Shown here: in pieces, positions 8,202 to 18,119 of the stretch
Numbering within the stretch: position 1 is the first letter of the stretch
Layout of the letters: each line of letters starts with the position of its first letter
The notes under the pieces: generated by a model
Database searches by the model: none
What the model was told of the DNA's origin: nothing
What the model saw: only the letters and a program-made list of their open reading frames with translations
Assembly (NCBI RefSeq): GCF_003967015.1
Contig: NZ_AP017562.1
Span: 88,085-152,084, forward strand
Reading direction: 5' to 3'
DNA from: Pseudanabaena sp. ABRG5-3
Lineage (GTDB): Bacteria > Cyanobacteriota > Cyanobacteriia > Pseudanabaenales > Pseudanabaenaceae
DNA length: 64,000 nucleotides
Translations under genes and position numbers: made by a program

Positions 8202-8430
8202 TCAAGCTTTGCTCCTTGATAATTAGCTTCACGTTTGCTGCTATTTCACAATCGCGTAATAGTATCTGCAAATGGTTTTTAGCTATTTGTAGATCCATAG
8301 ATGTCTTCTTTTTTCTGATACTCTTGCCGAGTTTGGATTGTAGAAAAGCGATTAGCTTTTTTGCTTTTTGGATTTCTGGTTCAATCTTTGCGAGATTAAA
8401 AGATTCACCGAATTGGTAACTATTTGTCAT
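8113..8430 (-). CDS. Hypothetical helical protein, 105 aa
   Basis: This is an almost wholly helical, Lys/Gln-rich protein (KAKKLIAFLQSKLGKS near residue 22). The start is ATG at 8430. Its last 29 codons overlap the downstream gene in a different frame, an unusually long overlap for this otherwise spaced region. Either both are real or the C-terminus was extended by loss of an earlier stop. No family was recognised. Confidence 0.5.
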   Translation of the reverse strand: MTNSYQFGESFNLAKIEPEIQKAKKLIAFLQSKLGKSIRKKKTSMDLQIAKNHLQILLRDCEIAANVKLIIKEQSLNEKYQRQHPSNQNHAEDLQQISLGIEKDY

Positions 8431-8450
8431 ATTTTTGGATCTCGAAAATA

Positions 8451-8480
8451 GCTGTTAGCTTTTGGCTAATCGCTAACAGC
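8451..8480 (-). terminator. Hairpin after the 55-aa gene
   Basis: GCTGTTAGC (8451-8459) pairs with GCTAACAGC (8472-8480). It lies just below the stop of the small 8490-8657 gene. Confidence 0.6.
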
Positions 8481-8489
8481 CAATCGCTT

Positions 8490-8657
8490 CTACGCACTGA
8501 TACTCTTCTGCTTCTTTCGCCAATATTTGCGCTGGCGACGAGTTTGGATATGGACGATTTTGGGATGCTTTTCTTCTACGTGATGCTGCTCTGGATGGAT
8601 GGCGATCGCTAATAGCAATAGTCCACACAATACGCTTTTGTATCTTTGGATAGTCAT
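8490..8657 (-). CDS. Small exported or membrane peptide, 55 aa
   Basis: The ATG at 8657 is preceded by GGAG seven bases upstream. A second in-frame ATG at 8669 is possible but lacks such a site. Residues 1-20 look like a signal peptide or single membrane span (basic MTIQRYK then a CGLLLLAIAI core). The rest is His-rich and then strongly basic (RQRKYWRKKQK). It is flanked by terminators on both sides (8451-8480 and 8678-8703), as expected for a real gene. It could be a secreted basic peptide, a lipoprotein-like peptide around Cys11, or a membrane tether. The function is unknown. Confidence 0.5.
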   Translation of the reverse strand: MTIQRYKSVLCGLLLLAIAIHPEQHHVEEKHPKIVHIQTRRQRKYWRKKQKSISA

Positions 8658-8677
8658 ATTTGACTCCATAACAAATT

Positions 8678-8703
8678 AGCCTCTCGATCTAAATCGAGAG
8701 GCT
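8678..8703 (-). terminator. Rho-independent terminator
   Basis: A perfect 11-bp stem AGCCTCTCGAT / ATCGAGAGGCT has a 4-nt loop and lies downstream of the 8732-9202 gene on the minus strand. Confidence 0.8.
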
Positions 8704-8731
8704 TGTTGGATTTTGAATATTGGGGTTGGGG

Positions 8732-9202
8732 TTATTCGGGTTTATTTATGGTGAATTCGGCTTGAAGCCTAGTTTTATTAGCTTCGTAGGCTTGTTTGGC
8801 GGTCAGGAATGGATGGGCGATGACATAGGAGCTAAAGCCGCCATCGGTGCGGATAAAGCAGACTACGACTTGATTTTCTGACTTGTACTCTTTGATTTGC
8901 CTCTTCTCTTCCTTTTGAAATGGATTTGGGTATCCTGATTCGGTGGCGATGCGCTCTGCTGTGGATTGGCTTAGGTAGCAGCCATAGCTTTCGGAGTTCA
9001 GCCATTTTTGATAGGGGCTGATGCCGATTTGCGATTCTTTGGATTTGCTGACATCGATGACGATCGCTCCTCTTCCCTCGCTTTCGTAGCCATGCCATGC
9101 TACTGCTAGCAGTAGCTCTAGGTTCACGCGAATGAATTCTACATGGCTCTGCCTTGATTCACTTCCAGTTGGTAAATCTGACAGATTGTATTTCAAGCTC
9201 AT
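8732..9202 (-). CDS. Hypothetical protein, 156 aa
   Basis: The frame is open to 9265, but the ATG at 9202 is preferred because AAAAGGA lies 8-14 bases upstream and the extra N-terminal stretch looks non-coding. The protein is mixed alpha/beta, with a WHGYESEGRGAIVIDVSK section near residue 35 and a QVVVCFIRTDGGFSSYV strand pair near 105. No known motif was seen. It is the first minus-strand gene of the left block, flanked by a terminator below and about 280 bp of non-coding DNA above. Confidence 0.6.
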   Translation of the reverse strand: MSLKYNLSDLPTGSESRQSHVEFIRVNLELLLAVAWHGYESEGRGAIVIDVSKSKESQIGISPYQKWLNSESYGCYLSQSTAERIATESGYPNPFQKEEKRQIKEYKSENQVVVCFIRTDGGFSSYVIAHPFLTAKQAYEANKTRLQAEFTINKPE

Positions 9203-9484
9203 TGTTTCAATCCTTTTCCTCAAATTAATGTTCAATAAAACTCCTGCTAAGGAATTTTGACACATCTACTCATTGCCCCATCAGTTTCCCCGTCTATCGT
9301 AAAACCTTAAGACTAGTTTTCAAATATTAACGCTTAGCAAATTTACTTCCTGAAATTAAATAACTACGAAAGAGCTTGAGTGAAAAGCTTTCATAGCAAG
9401 AAAAAATTATAAAATGAAAAATGTTACTGTTGTAATAGCATTGCTCTCTAGATATATTAAAGCAATGTATGAGAATTTTCTTAT

Positions 9485-12400
9485 ATGTCTGATGCAACAC
9501 CTGCCTATCGTGGTTATCGACTCCAAACTCTCTACACTCTTGCTCGTGTCCTTGAACCTAACGAGAGAGGGGATCTAATATTCCAACCTGAAGGTGCAGA
9601 AGATCTTGCTATTTGGGATATGAGCGATCATCTACTGGAGACTATTCAGGTTAAAGCTTATGGTACTGATCTGACTCTCTCAATGCTTTCTCCAGAGAAG
9701 GCTGATTCTTTTGTCTACAGAGCCGACAAATTACTCTGTGACTATCCTGAAATGAGCATTAGAATTGCTAGTTTTGGAAAAATTGGGGTTGAATTGTTTC
9801 AAGCTACGCGAGAAGATAGCTCCCACAGAGTAGCAGTTACGCGAAAAATATCTGAGAAAGGCTTTTTATCAGAAGCAAAAGCTCGAATACTTATTGATCA
9901 TTTACAGATCGTTTCGTTGGTGGAGTCAGAGCTAGAAAAAGAAATTTTTAATACTTTGGGAAATTTGTGTACTGGAATCGATCCAATTCCTGCTTTCGAT
10001 ATGCTCAATTTTTGGCTATATCGCTGTGCGGAAAACAAAAGCAAGATCACTCGAAAAGATGTGATTCAAAGAATCAATGATGTAGGAAGGTTTATTTCTG
10101 AGCGAAATGCCTATCATAGTGAGTGGTTTAGATCGATTATTCCAATTGAAAATAAAGATGTAGATACTCAAACAAGAGAAAAACTATCGAATGATTTCTA
10201 TCGTGGAATTTCAGCACGGTACGATCATATTCTTGCGGCTGTTGATAAACCTCGCATTAGCAAACTCAATGAGATTGCTCAAAAGTTTAAGGAAAAGCAA
10301 GTTGTTATTGTTCATGGGGCTTCTGGTCAAGGAAAAACAACAATTGCGTATCGGTATTTGCATGATTTTTTCCCAGATCAATGGCGGTTTCAAGTTCGAC
10401 TTATTGAGAACCGTCAACAGGCTGTAAACATTGCCACTGCACTTTCAGGACAAGCAAAGGCAATTGGTATACCGATAGCGGTATACCTAGATGTTTCACC
10501 GAACGATATAGGTTGGGACGAACTTGTTAAGCAGCTATCGTCTCACAAAAACATCCAAATCTTAGTTACAGTTCGAGAAGAAGACTTTCGTAGAGCTAGC
10601 ATATCTGGTACAGAAATTCAGTTTGCGGAGGTTGAGCTAAAATTTGATCGAGTAGAGGCAGAAGAGATCTACAAGTTTTTAGTTGAGGTAGAGACACCAG
10701 ATCGATTTCTCGATTTTGAGGATGCTTGGAATCGTTTTGGTGGCGGTGGACCACTGATGGAATTTGTTTATCTCGTAACTCAAGGTGATTCTCTACGAGA
10801 ACGATTACAGCAACAAATCAGGCGAATTCAAGATGAAGTACGATCTGGTCAATGTTCTGATAAGGAACTTGAACTCCTTAGACTCGTTTCGGTAGCTTCT
10901 GCTTTTGAAGCGCGTTTAAAGCTAAGAGAACTAGTACGCTTTCTTCAGTTACCTTCACCACAACGAACACTAGAACTTCTAGAGGAAGAATACTTATTGA
11001 GAACCAGTGAAGGTGGAACAATCGTAGGAGGCTTACATCCTATTCGTTCAACAATTTTGGCTGATATTCTGACCGATCCAACATTTTATCCTTGGGCGGA
11101 TAGTGCAAGCACCTGCCTTACTTTCATTTTTGAACAAGATATGGGTAGTTTTTTACTTTATGCTTTTTCACGTCATCGATTTGAATTAGAGCCTTTATTG
11201 TCCGTTCTCGATAATTATCAACCTAGACAATGGACTGCGATCGCTGGTGTTATAAATGCTTTAATCTGGCTTGGCATCAAAGAATATGTTGAAGCAAATA
11301 AGGAATTAATTTTGGAGGCTTATGAAAAAGTTCATCATGGATGGTCACTAGTACTTGATTTTGATATCGCAGATGCTAAAACAGGTATAGCTGATGAGTG
11401 GGTGTCGGACTTATCTCATTTGATGCCTGAAGATGGACTTGCTCACATAGCTTCTCTCCGAAGTCGTCAAACAAACAAAAAACAAATATTTACTCGTGTT
11501 TCTAAATGGTTATTACATCTAAATAAGCAACCCATATCGCCTCAAAGTGATCTGGATTGGACAAAAATGGCAGAAGTTCTTGTCTGGGTGGGACACTTGC
11601 AAATATCTTTGCCAATTTCTGATTGGCTGGCTCAAATGGATTTAAATTCTGTTATTGATACTTTATCTTTGGAAATTCTAGCAAATATAGCATTAGGTTT
11701 ATTCTATATAAATAAAGCAGATTATCATTCATGGCTGAATACAAATTACATAAGATTAATAAAACGATTTAAAAAGGAAACCCAAACAGTCTTACTAGAA
11801 GATGATGGGCAAAAGATTCGTATACACTTTATCGTTGATTTATTTAGTTTAGATACATTTTCTGAAGTTCAAATAGATCAACAAGATATTCAAAAAAGTT
11901 TTATGAGCGCATCAATGAAGCGATTGGAACTAATCAGACGTTTTTTCCCAGATCGTGAGCGCTATAGAAGTAAAGGATATGGACATTTGATTTGGATTAA
12001 TGCTGAATTGCATGATGAGACAGAAAAAGACATTCTGCATTCTGATTTCTTATTACAGGATTTAGTTTCGCTCAATTCTAATTTTATGGCTTTGGGGGAC
12101 TGGGATCTTCGCACTCAGACACTAGAAGAGTATGCAAATATTGTTGTTGAGTTACGACAAGAGATAATACAGGTACTACAGAAACTTAGAAATGGCTTAG
12201 AAAATTACTTTAGGCAAAAGAAAAAGATAAGAATTCTAGGTGATGATATTAAATCAGCCTTATGGAATAGTTGCAAAAAAAGTTTACTGTGTTCTCCCTT
12301 GCTACCAAGTTGTGCTGTTGATGAGTGGGGTTTTGTCTCAGAGCGTATTGATATGAATGTTAAAGTCAAAGGAACTCAGAAAAAAGAATCTCAGAACCTA

Positions 12401-13678
12401 GTTCTCCAGAAATATCAGCCTTATCTCAAAGTCTTTAGTCAATATGTCAGTCATTGTTCCAATTTTTTTGAGCAGTCGGAATGGATTCTAAATTTTCATC
12501 CCCATATTAGAGATAAGAGTAATGATTATCACAGACTTGAAGAATTAGCAAAACTTGTAAATAAAAACTTACGCCAGACAGCCCATCTATCTACAGTAAA
12601 TTTAGGAGATGTATTAAAGAGTTTAACTAATTTTCAAGATGAATTTGATAATCTCCTATTTCAGTTTGTAAATAAGGACAGCTTGAGACATTTGAAACTT
12701 CTAGAAGTAAAAACCTTCAAAGAGGTATGGAACATCTGGTATTTTTTTGCATTTCATCCCGATCAGAAATTTTTAAGCTCCAAAAAAGATTGTCAAAAAA
12801 TTTTCTGCGAGAAAGTAAAAGAGATTAGAAAAAGTATTAACAAAGAATTAAGATCAATTTCATCGAATGATATCCAAATTAGTGTTTTTTCTGAAGATGT
12901 AAAGTGGGAAGATGAGCACACACTTTGGATAAAAATTGATAGTGAAAATGCCTTTGCAGTCTATGGTGCTATTGAAACAGTAGTAATTGCAATAAAAAAG
13001 GCAATCATCTCAGTTCCTAGTAATGAGTTACGGCGATATGCAATTGATTTTACATGGTCAAACATTGTAATTGTGCCACTAATAAAAAGTAAATCTCTGG
13101 ATGGAACAGCTTGGCGATTTTCATCGCTTTTATTCTCTGTAGATCCTGATCATGATTTAAATCGGTGGAATTTTCTAACAGTCGTAATTCCATCGAATGC
13201 ATTCTCTCAACTAGGACTTTCAACATGGAGCCATTCTCGGCTAAAAACTGCACAAACGCTAATGGGACTTATTTCGTCTCTATCAATCTTAGCTTCCCAT
13301 ATTCGAGACTTTGAGAGATTGCCAGAACTAGACGAGTTAGGACATGAGATACTTCAGCAGTATCTTCAGCAACTAGCCACGCCTCTAAGTGAAACCTTTC
13401 AGTCCATATCTAATGTAGAAACTGAGATTATAAGTTGCTTTAGCGAGCTATCCCCTATTGAACAAGAAAAACGCACCCATTTAGTTACAGCAATGAAGAT
13501 ATTGATAGAGATGCACAAACAAATTTTACCATCGGCTGATTGTAGTAGAGATGAGAAGCTCCAATTATCGATGAATCTTGAAGAAATATCTGATTGGGCA
13601 AATCGATTAGATAATGGACAGCAATTAGCTTTTTCCATGTATTTGTCTTGGGTATCAGATGTATTAGAGTGTGTTTAA
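9485..13678 (+). CDS. STAND/AAA-type ATPase with N-terminal Cap4-like nuclease domain, probable anti-phage sensor
   Basis: Residues 1-110 match the DUF4297/Cap4-like PD-(D/E)xK pattern: GYRLQTLYTL, then E36, D40 and Q55-V56-K57. Walker A is GASGQGKT at 278-285, a Walker B-like strand (IPIAVYLDV) lies near 335, and an arginine follows in LVTVREEDF. About 1,000 residues of helical sensor-like sequence follow, without a repeat I can name. This nuclease-NTPase-long C-terminus layout is that of Avs-type and other STAND defence proteins, in which phage-protein sensing triggers DNA cleavage. The gene is noticeably AT-rich, is on the opposite strand to its neighbours, and has its own upstream region, all consistent with transfer. 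The last codons lie in a short inverted-repeat element. Confidence 0.8.
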   Translation: MSDATPAYRGYRLQTLYTLARVLEPNERGDLIFQPEGAEDLAIWDMSDHLLETIQVKAYGTDLTLSMLSPEKADSFVYRADKLLCDYPEMSIRIASFGKIGVELFQATREDSSHRVAVTRKISEKGFLSEAKARILIDHLQIVSLVESELEKEIFNTLGNLCTGIDPIPAFDMLNFWLYRCAENKSKITRKDVIQRINDVGRFISERNAYHSEWFRSIIPIENKDVDTQTREKLSNDFYRGISARYDHILAAVDKPRISKLNEIAQKFKEKQVVIVHGASGQGKTTIAYRYLHDFFPDQWRFQVRLIENRQQAVNIATALSGQAKAIGIPIAVYLDVSPNDIGWDELVKQLSSHKNIQILVTVREEDFRRASISGTEIQFAEVELKFDRVEAEEIYKFLVEVETPDRFLDFEDAWNRFGGGGPLMEFVYLVTQGDSLRERLQQQIRRIQDEVRSGQCSDKELELLRLVSVASAFEARLKLRELVRFLQLPSPQRTLELLEEEYLLRTSEGGTIVGGLHPIRSTILADILTDPTFYPWADSASTCLTFIFEQDMGSFLLYAFSRHRFELEPLLSVLDNYQPRQWTAIAGVINALIWLGIKEYVEANKELILEAYEKVHHGWSLVLDFDIADAKTGIADEWVSDLSHLMPEDGLAHIASLRSRQTNKKQIFTRVSKWLLHLNKQPISPQSDLDWTKMAEVLVWVGHLQISLPISDWLAQMDLNSVIDTLSLEILANIALGLFYINKADYHSWLNTNYIRLIKRFKKETQTVLLEDDGQKIRIHFIVDLFSLDTFSEVQIDQQDIQKSFMSASMKRLELIRRFFPDRERYRSKGYGHLIWINAELHDETEKDILHSDFLLQDLVSLNSNFMALGDWDLRTQTLEEYANIVVELRQEIIQVLQKLRNGLENYFRQKKKIRILGDDIKSALWNSCKKSLLCSPLLPSCAVDEWGFVSERIDMNVKVKGTQKKESQNLVLQKYQPYLKVFSQYVSHCSNFFEQSEWILNFHPHIRDKSNDYHRLEELAKLVNKNLRQTAHLSTVNLGDVLKSLTNFQDEFDNLLFQFVNKDSLRHLKLLEVKTFKEVWNIWYFFAFHPDQKFLSSKKDCQKIFCEKVKEIRKSINKELRSISSNDIQISVFSEDVKWEDEHTLWIKIDSENAFAVYGAIETVVIAIKKAIISVPSNELRRYAIDFTWSNIVIVPLIKSKSLDGTAWRFSSLLFSVDPDHDLNRWNFLTVVIPSNAFSQLGLSTWSHSRLKTAQTLMGLISSLSILASHIRDFERLPELDELGHEILQQYLQQLATPLSETFQSISNVETEIISCFSELSPIEQEKRTHLVTAMKILIEMHKQILPSADCSRDEKLQLSMNLEEISDWANRLDNGQQLAFSMYLSWVSDVLECV

Positions 13679-13780
13679 GAAGTGCCTATACCGAAATCCT
13701 CAGTTAAACTCATTTTTTGTCCTCTACCCCAGAATTAGAGGGATAAGGGAACAGAATCAAAACGCCTTAAACACCCTCTA
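13665..13780. mobile_element. Small inverted-repeat element at the STAND gene 3' end
   Basis: The 15-bp ends (13665-13679 and 13766-13780) are inverted repeats with one mismatch. The left end supplies the last codons and the TAA stop of the STAND gene. An internal hairpin (CCTCTA/TAGAGG) could end transcription from both sides. No clear target duplication was found, so this could instead be a composite terminator. Confidence 0.45.
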
Positions 13781-13791
13781 AAACTTCTATT

Positions 13792-16700
13792 TTAGAACAA
13801 TGTTAGTTGTTCTCTTTGCTCGTTTGCATTCCTTTGTGGAATCATAAGTTGTTTACCTACTACTGTAAATTCAGACAATGGCTTGAATACATTCGACTCG
13901 GCAAACTGCAAACCACTCACTGGAATATCAAGATCTCCCACAAGCTGCGCGATTTGCTCAAGCCAGTTCTCAGTTTCACCTGATACCCAATCCTCAAACT
14001 GTCTCTGCCTCAGTACTTCCACGATCGCTGTTGATGGTGGCTCTAATTGAGATGCCCTAGAGTCTCTTTCCCAGAAGATTTCTCGCGATTCTTCCAAGTC
14101 TTCTCCTTCTAAACCATAGTCAGCTACACTATCGTCTACAGGGGATTCATGGGCGATCGCATCAAACATCTCCTTCAGGAATCCTAACCGATTCGATTTC
14201 TGCTCATATTCCTGTGCTTGATCAAAGGGTTGACTGACTCGATTTTCCAGAATTGGCAGTTCTTGTCTGTCTCGTTCTAGATTTTCTTGGGCTGTGGCTA
14301 GCTTGGCAGCGATCGCATTTCTCACCACATGCAACAGTGAACTATAGGGTTGTTGGCATTCTGCGTTAAATTCATAGCCTGAATTGATGCTCATGCCAAT
14401 ATACCCATTCACCTCTGAGCCAAATCTGCTCAGAAATACGTTCAGTCCTGCAAATTGTCCGATTTGGATTTGGGTCAATCGATAGCTTTCTTTGAGCCTT
14501 TGCACTTGTTCGGTAATGTGATGATCGATTAAGACGGCTTTATCTAGCATCACTTCGCGATCGCTGATGAATTGTTTCAGATTTGCTGTGGCAACTGTGG
14601 CTAGGTCTGCTTGAATGCGCTGGATGCTGGCGGGATGGGTGGTATTTACCATGTCAGCTAGATACTGAATCTTGGATTTGTCTCTGAATTGCCTGTCGTT
14701 ATAGGCTTGCAATTGCATCCCTAGTCCTTGCAATTCGGCTTCGAGGGTAGCCCGTTCCATGATCAGCGGATCTCCTGATGCGATCGCTTTCATTTGAGCG
14801 GCATTAAGAACAGTCTCATCAATGTCTTCAATGGTGCGATGTGTCCGATCGCCCGACATCACCTGCGAAATCATCCGTTGCTTGTTCTCAATTGCTTGCC
14901 ATAGGAACGAGTCAAATCCTGCTTGGTTGTTTCTGCCTTCGGTGACATAGCGGAAGATGAAGACATTACTCCATTCGTTACCCTGTCTAACTCCTCTGCC
15001 TTCTCTCTGTTCGAGATCCGATGGTCGCCACGGACAATCGATATGGTGCAAGGCGATGAGTTTGCTTTGCATGTTGACACCTGTTCCCAGTTTTGATGTG
15101 GAACCAAAGACAATCCTGATGCTACCTTCGTTGATGGCTTCAAACAGTCTTGCCTTCTTGGTATCCGTGTCGTAATCATGGATAAAGGCAATCTGGTCGG
15201 CAGGTATACCCAGCATCACGAGGGTATCGCGAATATAGCAATAGCTATTCCACCTGTCTTTTTTAGGGGCATTGCGGTCGCAAAAGATCGCTTGGGTTCC
15301 TTTGGCGATCGCGGTGATCGTCCAAATTTGCCAGACATTCCACGCACAGGCTAGGAGTTTGTTGTTAATCCATTCACTTGCATTGGGAGATACCAATTTG
15401 GTGTGCATACAAGCTTTGGCTCCATCACCCGTAATTTTTAACATGTTGTCAATTTCGGGTTTGACTTTACGTTTTACCACTGCCTCAGCGCGATCGCAGA
15501 GTTTGTCCATATAGGCGATTTGCTCTGGCGATGGGTTGCAGGACATCACATGGTAATGGGGTTTAGGTGTTTTCACTTCATCAAGGGGTGAGGTCTGGAT
15601 GTCGGTGACTTGACACCACATCGCCATCAGTTCGGGCATATTCACGAATTCGCGGAGGCGGGTTTTCGATTTGAGTTTGCCTGTGGGACTGATTTCTAGA
15701 GCAGTGCTGGTTTCACAGAATCTTGAGCAGAAGCTGTCAAAATGCGTTAGTCCTTGTTGTTGCAGCAGGTCTAGTTGCAGATAGCGCATCCACACATCCA
15801 TCTCAGCCATAGTGTTGCTGAGTGGTGTTCCTGTTGAGTAGATCACCCTCTTGCCATTTCCAAGCAGGTATCGCACTTTCATGAAGGTGTCATGGGCGCG
15901 TTGACTATAGCCTGTGGGAATGCCCGCAACATTGTGTTGGGTGGTGAGGATTTGCAGTCGTTTGACTTGCTGAACTTCGTCTATGAATAGTGCATCAATG
16001 CCTAGCTGCTCGAAGTAAATCACGCGATCTTTGCGATCGCTGTTTTCAATTTCTTGTATCCGTAATGAGATTTTCTTCCGCATTGCTTCCAGACTGCGGA
16101 ATACTTGTCTGGATTCATCTTTCTTGGTTGCTTCGCAAATGGAACTAATCGCCGACATTTGCTCCTCGAGAAACATCAGTTCAGTTGATTCGCTGATTTG
16201 CAGGTTGAAGAATTGTTCGTAGGTGAGAATAATCGCATCGTAGTTATGGGTGGCGATTTGACTCAGCAGAACGCGACGGCGATCTTTTGCAAATTCTTGG
16301 GCATTCGGCACGAGAATTTTGGCTTCGGGATACAGTCGTCGAAATTCTTTGCTATATCCTGGCAGGATTGATTTCATGGTTACATGCATGACTTTGTGAG
16401 CCATGCCTTTGCGTTTTAGTTCCATGCCTGCGGCGATCATCGTGGCGGTTTTGCCATATCCCACCCGATGGGCGGCAAATGATGCTCTTTGTCGTTCGAC
16501 TCGACGCACAAAGTTGCGCTGGTGGCTCCGCATCTCGAAGTCGGGAGCCATATTTGGGAATGTTAGGTGCGAGCCGTCATACACGGTATCGCGGTAGAGG
16601 TTGTGGTATTGGTTGTAGTACAGACAGAGTTGCTCAGCGCGATCGCCATCACTCCAAATCCATGCTTTGAAAGCGGTTTGGATTTTGTCTTGCATTGTCC

Positions 16701-18030
16701 GTGATGCGGTGGTGGCTTCTACATTCAGGATGCTGATGACATTGCCATGCTTGTCTTGGATATGGTCATAGATTTTGGGATCTTTTTGGTTGAGCGCGTG
16801 TTCTATTAGTTCAAGAGCGGTGTGGCTAGGTGTTCCCCATTCGGTTTTGTTTTGGGGTGAGTTAGTCAGTTTGCTGTCGCCTTTGACTACCCAAATGTTG
16901 GCGGGGTCGGGATGGAATTTGACAGTGCTGGTTCCTGCATGGCTCAGTAGTTGTTCGCTAAATTCTTTGATTACATCTTCGGGGAGCCATGTCGTTCCGA
17001 GTTTGACGCGGATCGTGTTGTGCAATAGTAGGTTTAGCTCGTTGGTGGTCATGACATTGACGTTGATGCCGAGTTTGACGGCGCAGCGTACTTTGATGTC
17101 TACGTCTGGGGTTTCGGGTAAACAGGGGACGGGTTGATTGCTGCTGATAGTTTGATGGTATTTGTCGATGTTCAGCCAGTTGGGTACTCCGCTTTCTTTC
17201 CATGCGACAATTTTGTTGAGTCGGTTGACGACGTTGCCACTGATGAATTCTTCTCTGGTAATCCATTCAGCGTTGGTGGTTTCTTGGACTGTGGCTGGTG
17301 GGATTGTGCCGTTATAGAAGATATCGCCTTCAAGCTCAGTGATGACATGGCTAATGCTTTTGTCGATCAGATTGGCGATCCAGTCCAGGTCGATATAGCT
17401 TTTAGCATCTAGGCATTGGGCTAGAGCATCTTTGGCGTTATCGGCACGATATCTTGGGGTTGCTCTGACTGTCCTTTGATGGAAGATGGGGGCTTTGGCG
17501 GGGCTTTTGCCTTTGCCTCGGTCAATCTCTAATGCTCTCAATCGATAGTAGTTGGGGTCTTCTTGGAAGATGCTGAGGTTCTCTTTGCTGGTGAAATGTC
17601 CGAATCTAATTGCGAACTCATCATATTTTTGATTGAGAATTTGGCGCAGTTTGGCTAGTTCTTTTTCGTCTTCGTACTGCTGCATTCTCAGCACTAGGTC
17701 GAGGATCTTGGCGACAGACATAGCGGCACGAATGCGTTGTTGTTGTTTTGCGACTAGTTCTAGCTGATAGTCGGTGCGACGATAGATTTGTCCTTCATGT
17801 TCGCAGAATGCATTGGGTAGAACTTTTTGTAACTGTGGTGGAATCTGGATTATTTTGGTTTCAGTTACTGCTGGTTCATAGAATTTAGCGATCGCTTTCC
17901 CAATCTTGCTTATCTCTGCTCTCAGGTCAAAGTTTGCTGGAGCAGTTACTCCTAAATGCTCTCCTCCATAGAGTTTGGCGATTGTCAATTCTCCGAGGAT
18001 ATTGCGGAATTTCAATGGTGATGTAGTCAT
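13792..18030 (-). CDS. Large SF2 helicase, helicase half of a plasmid methylase-helicase
   Basis: In this 1412-residue protein an N-terminal 500-residue region precedes the SNF2-type helicase core. Visible motifs are motif I HRVGYGKTA near residue 515, motif II FIDEVQQVK near 680, and motif VI QREGRGVRQGN near 1005. A long helical tail follows. The pattern matches the helicase part of COG4646-type proteins (adenine methylase fused to helicase, common on plasmids and phages). Here the methylase part is a separate gene directly upstream (18120-19166). A role in plasmid DNA processing or protection is likely but unproven. The start ATG at 18030 follows GAGAAAAAGCCC. Confidence 0.82.
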   Translation of the reverse strand: MTTSPLKFRNILGELTIAKLYGGEHLGVTAPANFDLRAEISKIGKAIAKFYEPAVTETKIIQIPPQLQKVLPNAFCEHEGQIYRRTDYQLELVAKQQQRIRAAMSVAKILDLVLRMQQYEDEKELAKLRQILNQKYDEFAIRFGHFTSKENLSIFQEDPNYYRLRALEIDRGKGKSPAKAPIFHQRTVRATPRYRADNAKDALAQCLDAKSYIDLDWIANLIDKSISHVITELEGDIFYNGTIPPATVQETTNAEWITREEFISGNVVNRLNKIVAWKESGVPNWLNIDKYHQTISSNQPVPCLPETPDVDIKVRCAVKLGINVNVMTTNELNLLLHNTIRVKLGTTWLPEDVIKEFSEQLLSHAGTSTVKFHPDPANIWVVKGDSKLTNSPQNKTEWGTPSHTALELIEHALNQKDPKIYDHIQDKHGNVISILNVEATTASRTMQDKIQTAFKAWIWSDGDRAEQLCLYYNQYHNLYRDTVYDGSHLTFPNMAPDFEMRSHQRNFVRRVERQRASFAAHRVGYGKTATMIAAGMELKRKGMAHKVMHVTMKSILPGYSKEFRRLYPEAKILVPNAQEFAKDRRRVLLSQIATHNYDAIILTYEQFFNLQISESTELMFLEEQMSAISSICEATKKDESRQVFRSLEAMRKKISLRIQEIENSDRKDRVIYFEQLGIDALFIDEVQQVKRLQILTTQHNVAGIPTGYSQRAHDTFMKVRYLLGNGKRVIYSTGTPLSNTMAEMDVWMRYLQLDLLQQQGLTHFDSFCSRFCETSTALEISPTGKLKSKTRLREFVNMPELMAMWCQVTDIQTSPLDEVKTPKPHYHVMSCNPSPEQIAYMDKLCDRAEAVVKRKVKPEIDNMLKITGDGAKACMHTKLVSPNASEWINNKLLACAWNVWQIWTITAIAKGTQAIFCDRNAPKKDRWNSYCYIRDTLVMLGIPADQIAFIHDYDTDTKKARLFEAINEGSIRIVFGSTSKLGTGVNMQSKLIALHHIDCPWRPSDLEQREGRGVRQGNEWSNVFIFRYVTEGRNNQAGFDSFLWQAIENKQRMISQVMSGDRTHRTIEDIDETVLNAAQMKAIASGDPLIMERATLEAELQGLGMQLQAYNDRQFRDKSKIQYLADMVNTTHPASIQRIQADLATVATANLKQFISDREVMLDKAVLIDHHITEQVQRLKESYRLTQIQIGQFAGLNVFLSRFGSEVNGYIGMSINSGYEFNAECQQPYSSLLHVVRNAIAAKLATAQENLERDRQELPILENRVSQPFDQAQEYEQKSNRLGFLKEMFDAIAHESPVDDSVADYGLEGEDLEESREIFWERDSRASQLEPPSTAIVEVLRQRQFEDWVSGETENWLEQIAQLVGDLDIPVSGLQFAESNVFKPLSEFTVVGKQLMIPQRNANEQREQLTLF

Positions 18031-18051
18031 GGGCTTTTTCTCAATTAAAAA

Positions 18052-18083
18052 AGCGAGTCAATCCTTAATAGGATTGACTCGCT
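18052..18083 (-). terminator. Rho-independent terminator
   Basis: A 14-bp perfect stem (18052-18065 with 18070-18083) with a 4-nt loop, followed on the minus strand by TTTT. It lies downstream of the methylase-like gene and upstream of the helicase start. Confidence 0.8.
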
Positions 18084-18119
18084 CATTAGCTTTGGTGTGG
18101 TTACTCTCTAGATCAGCCG

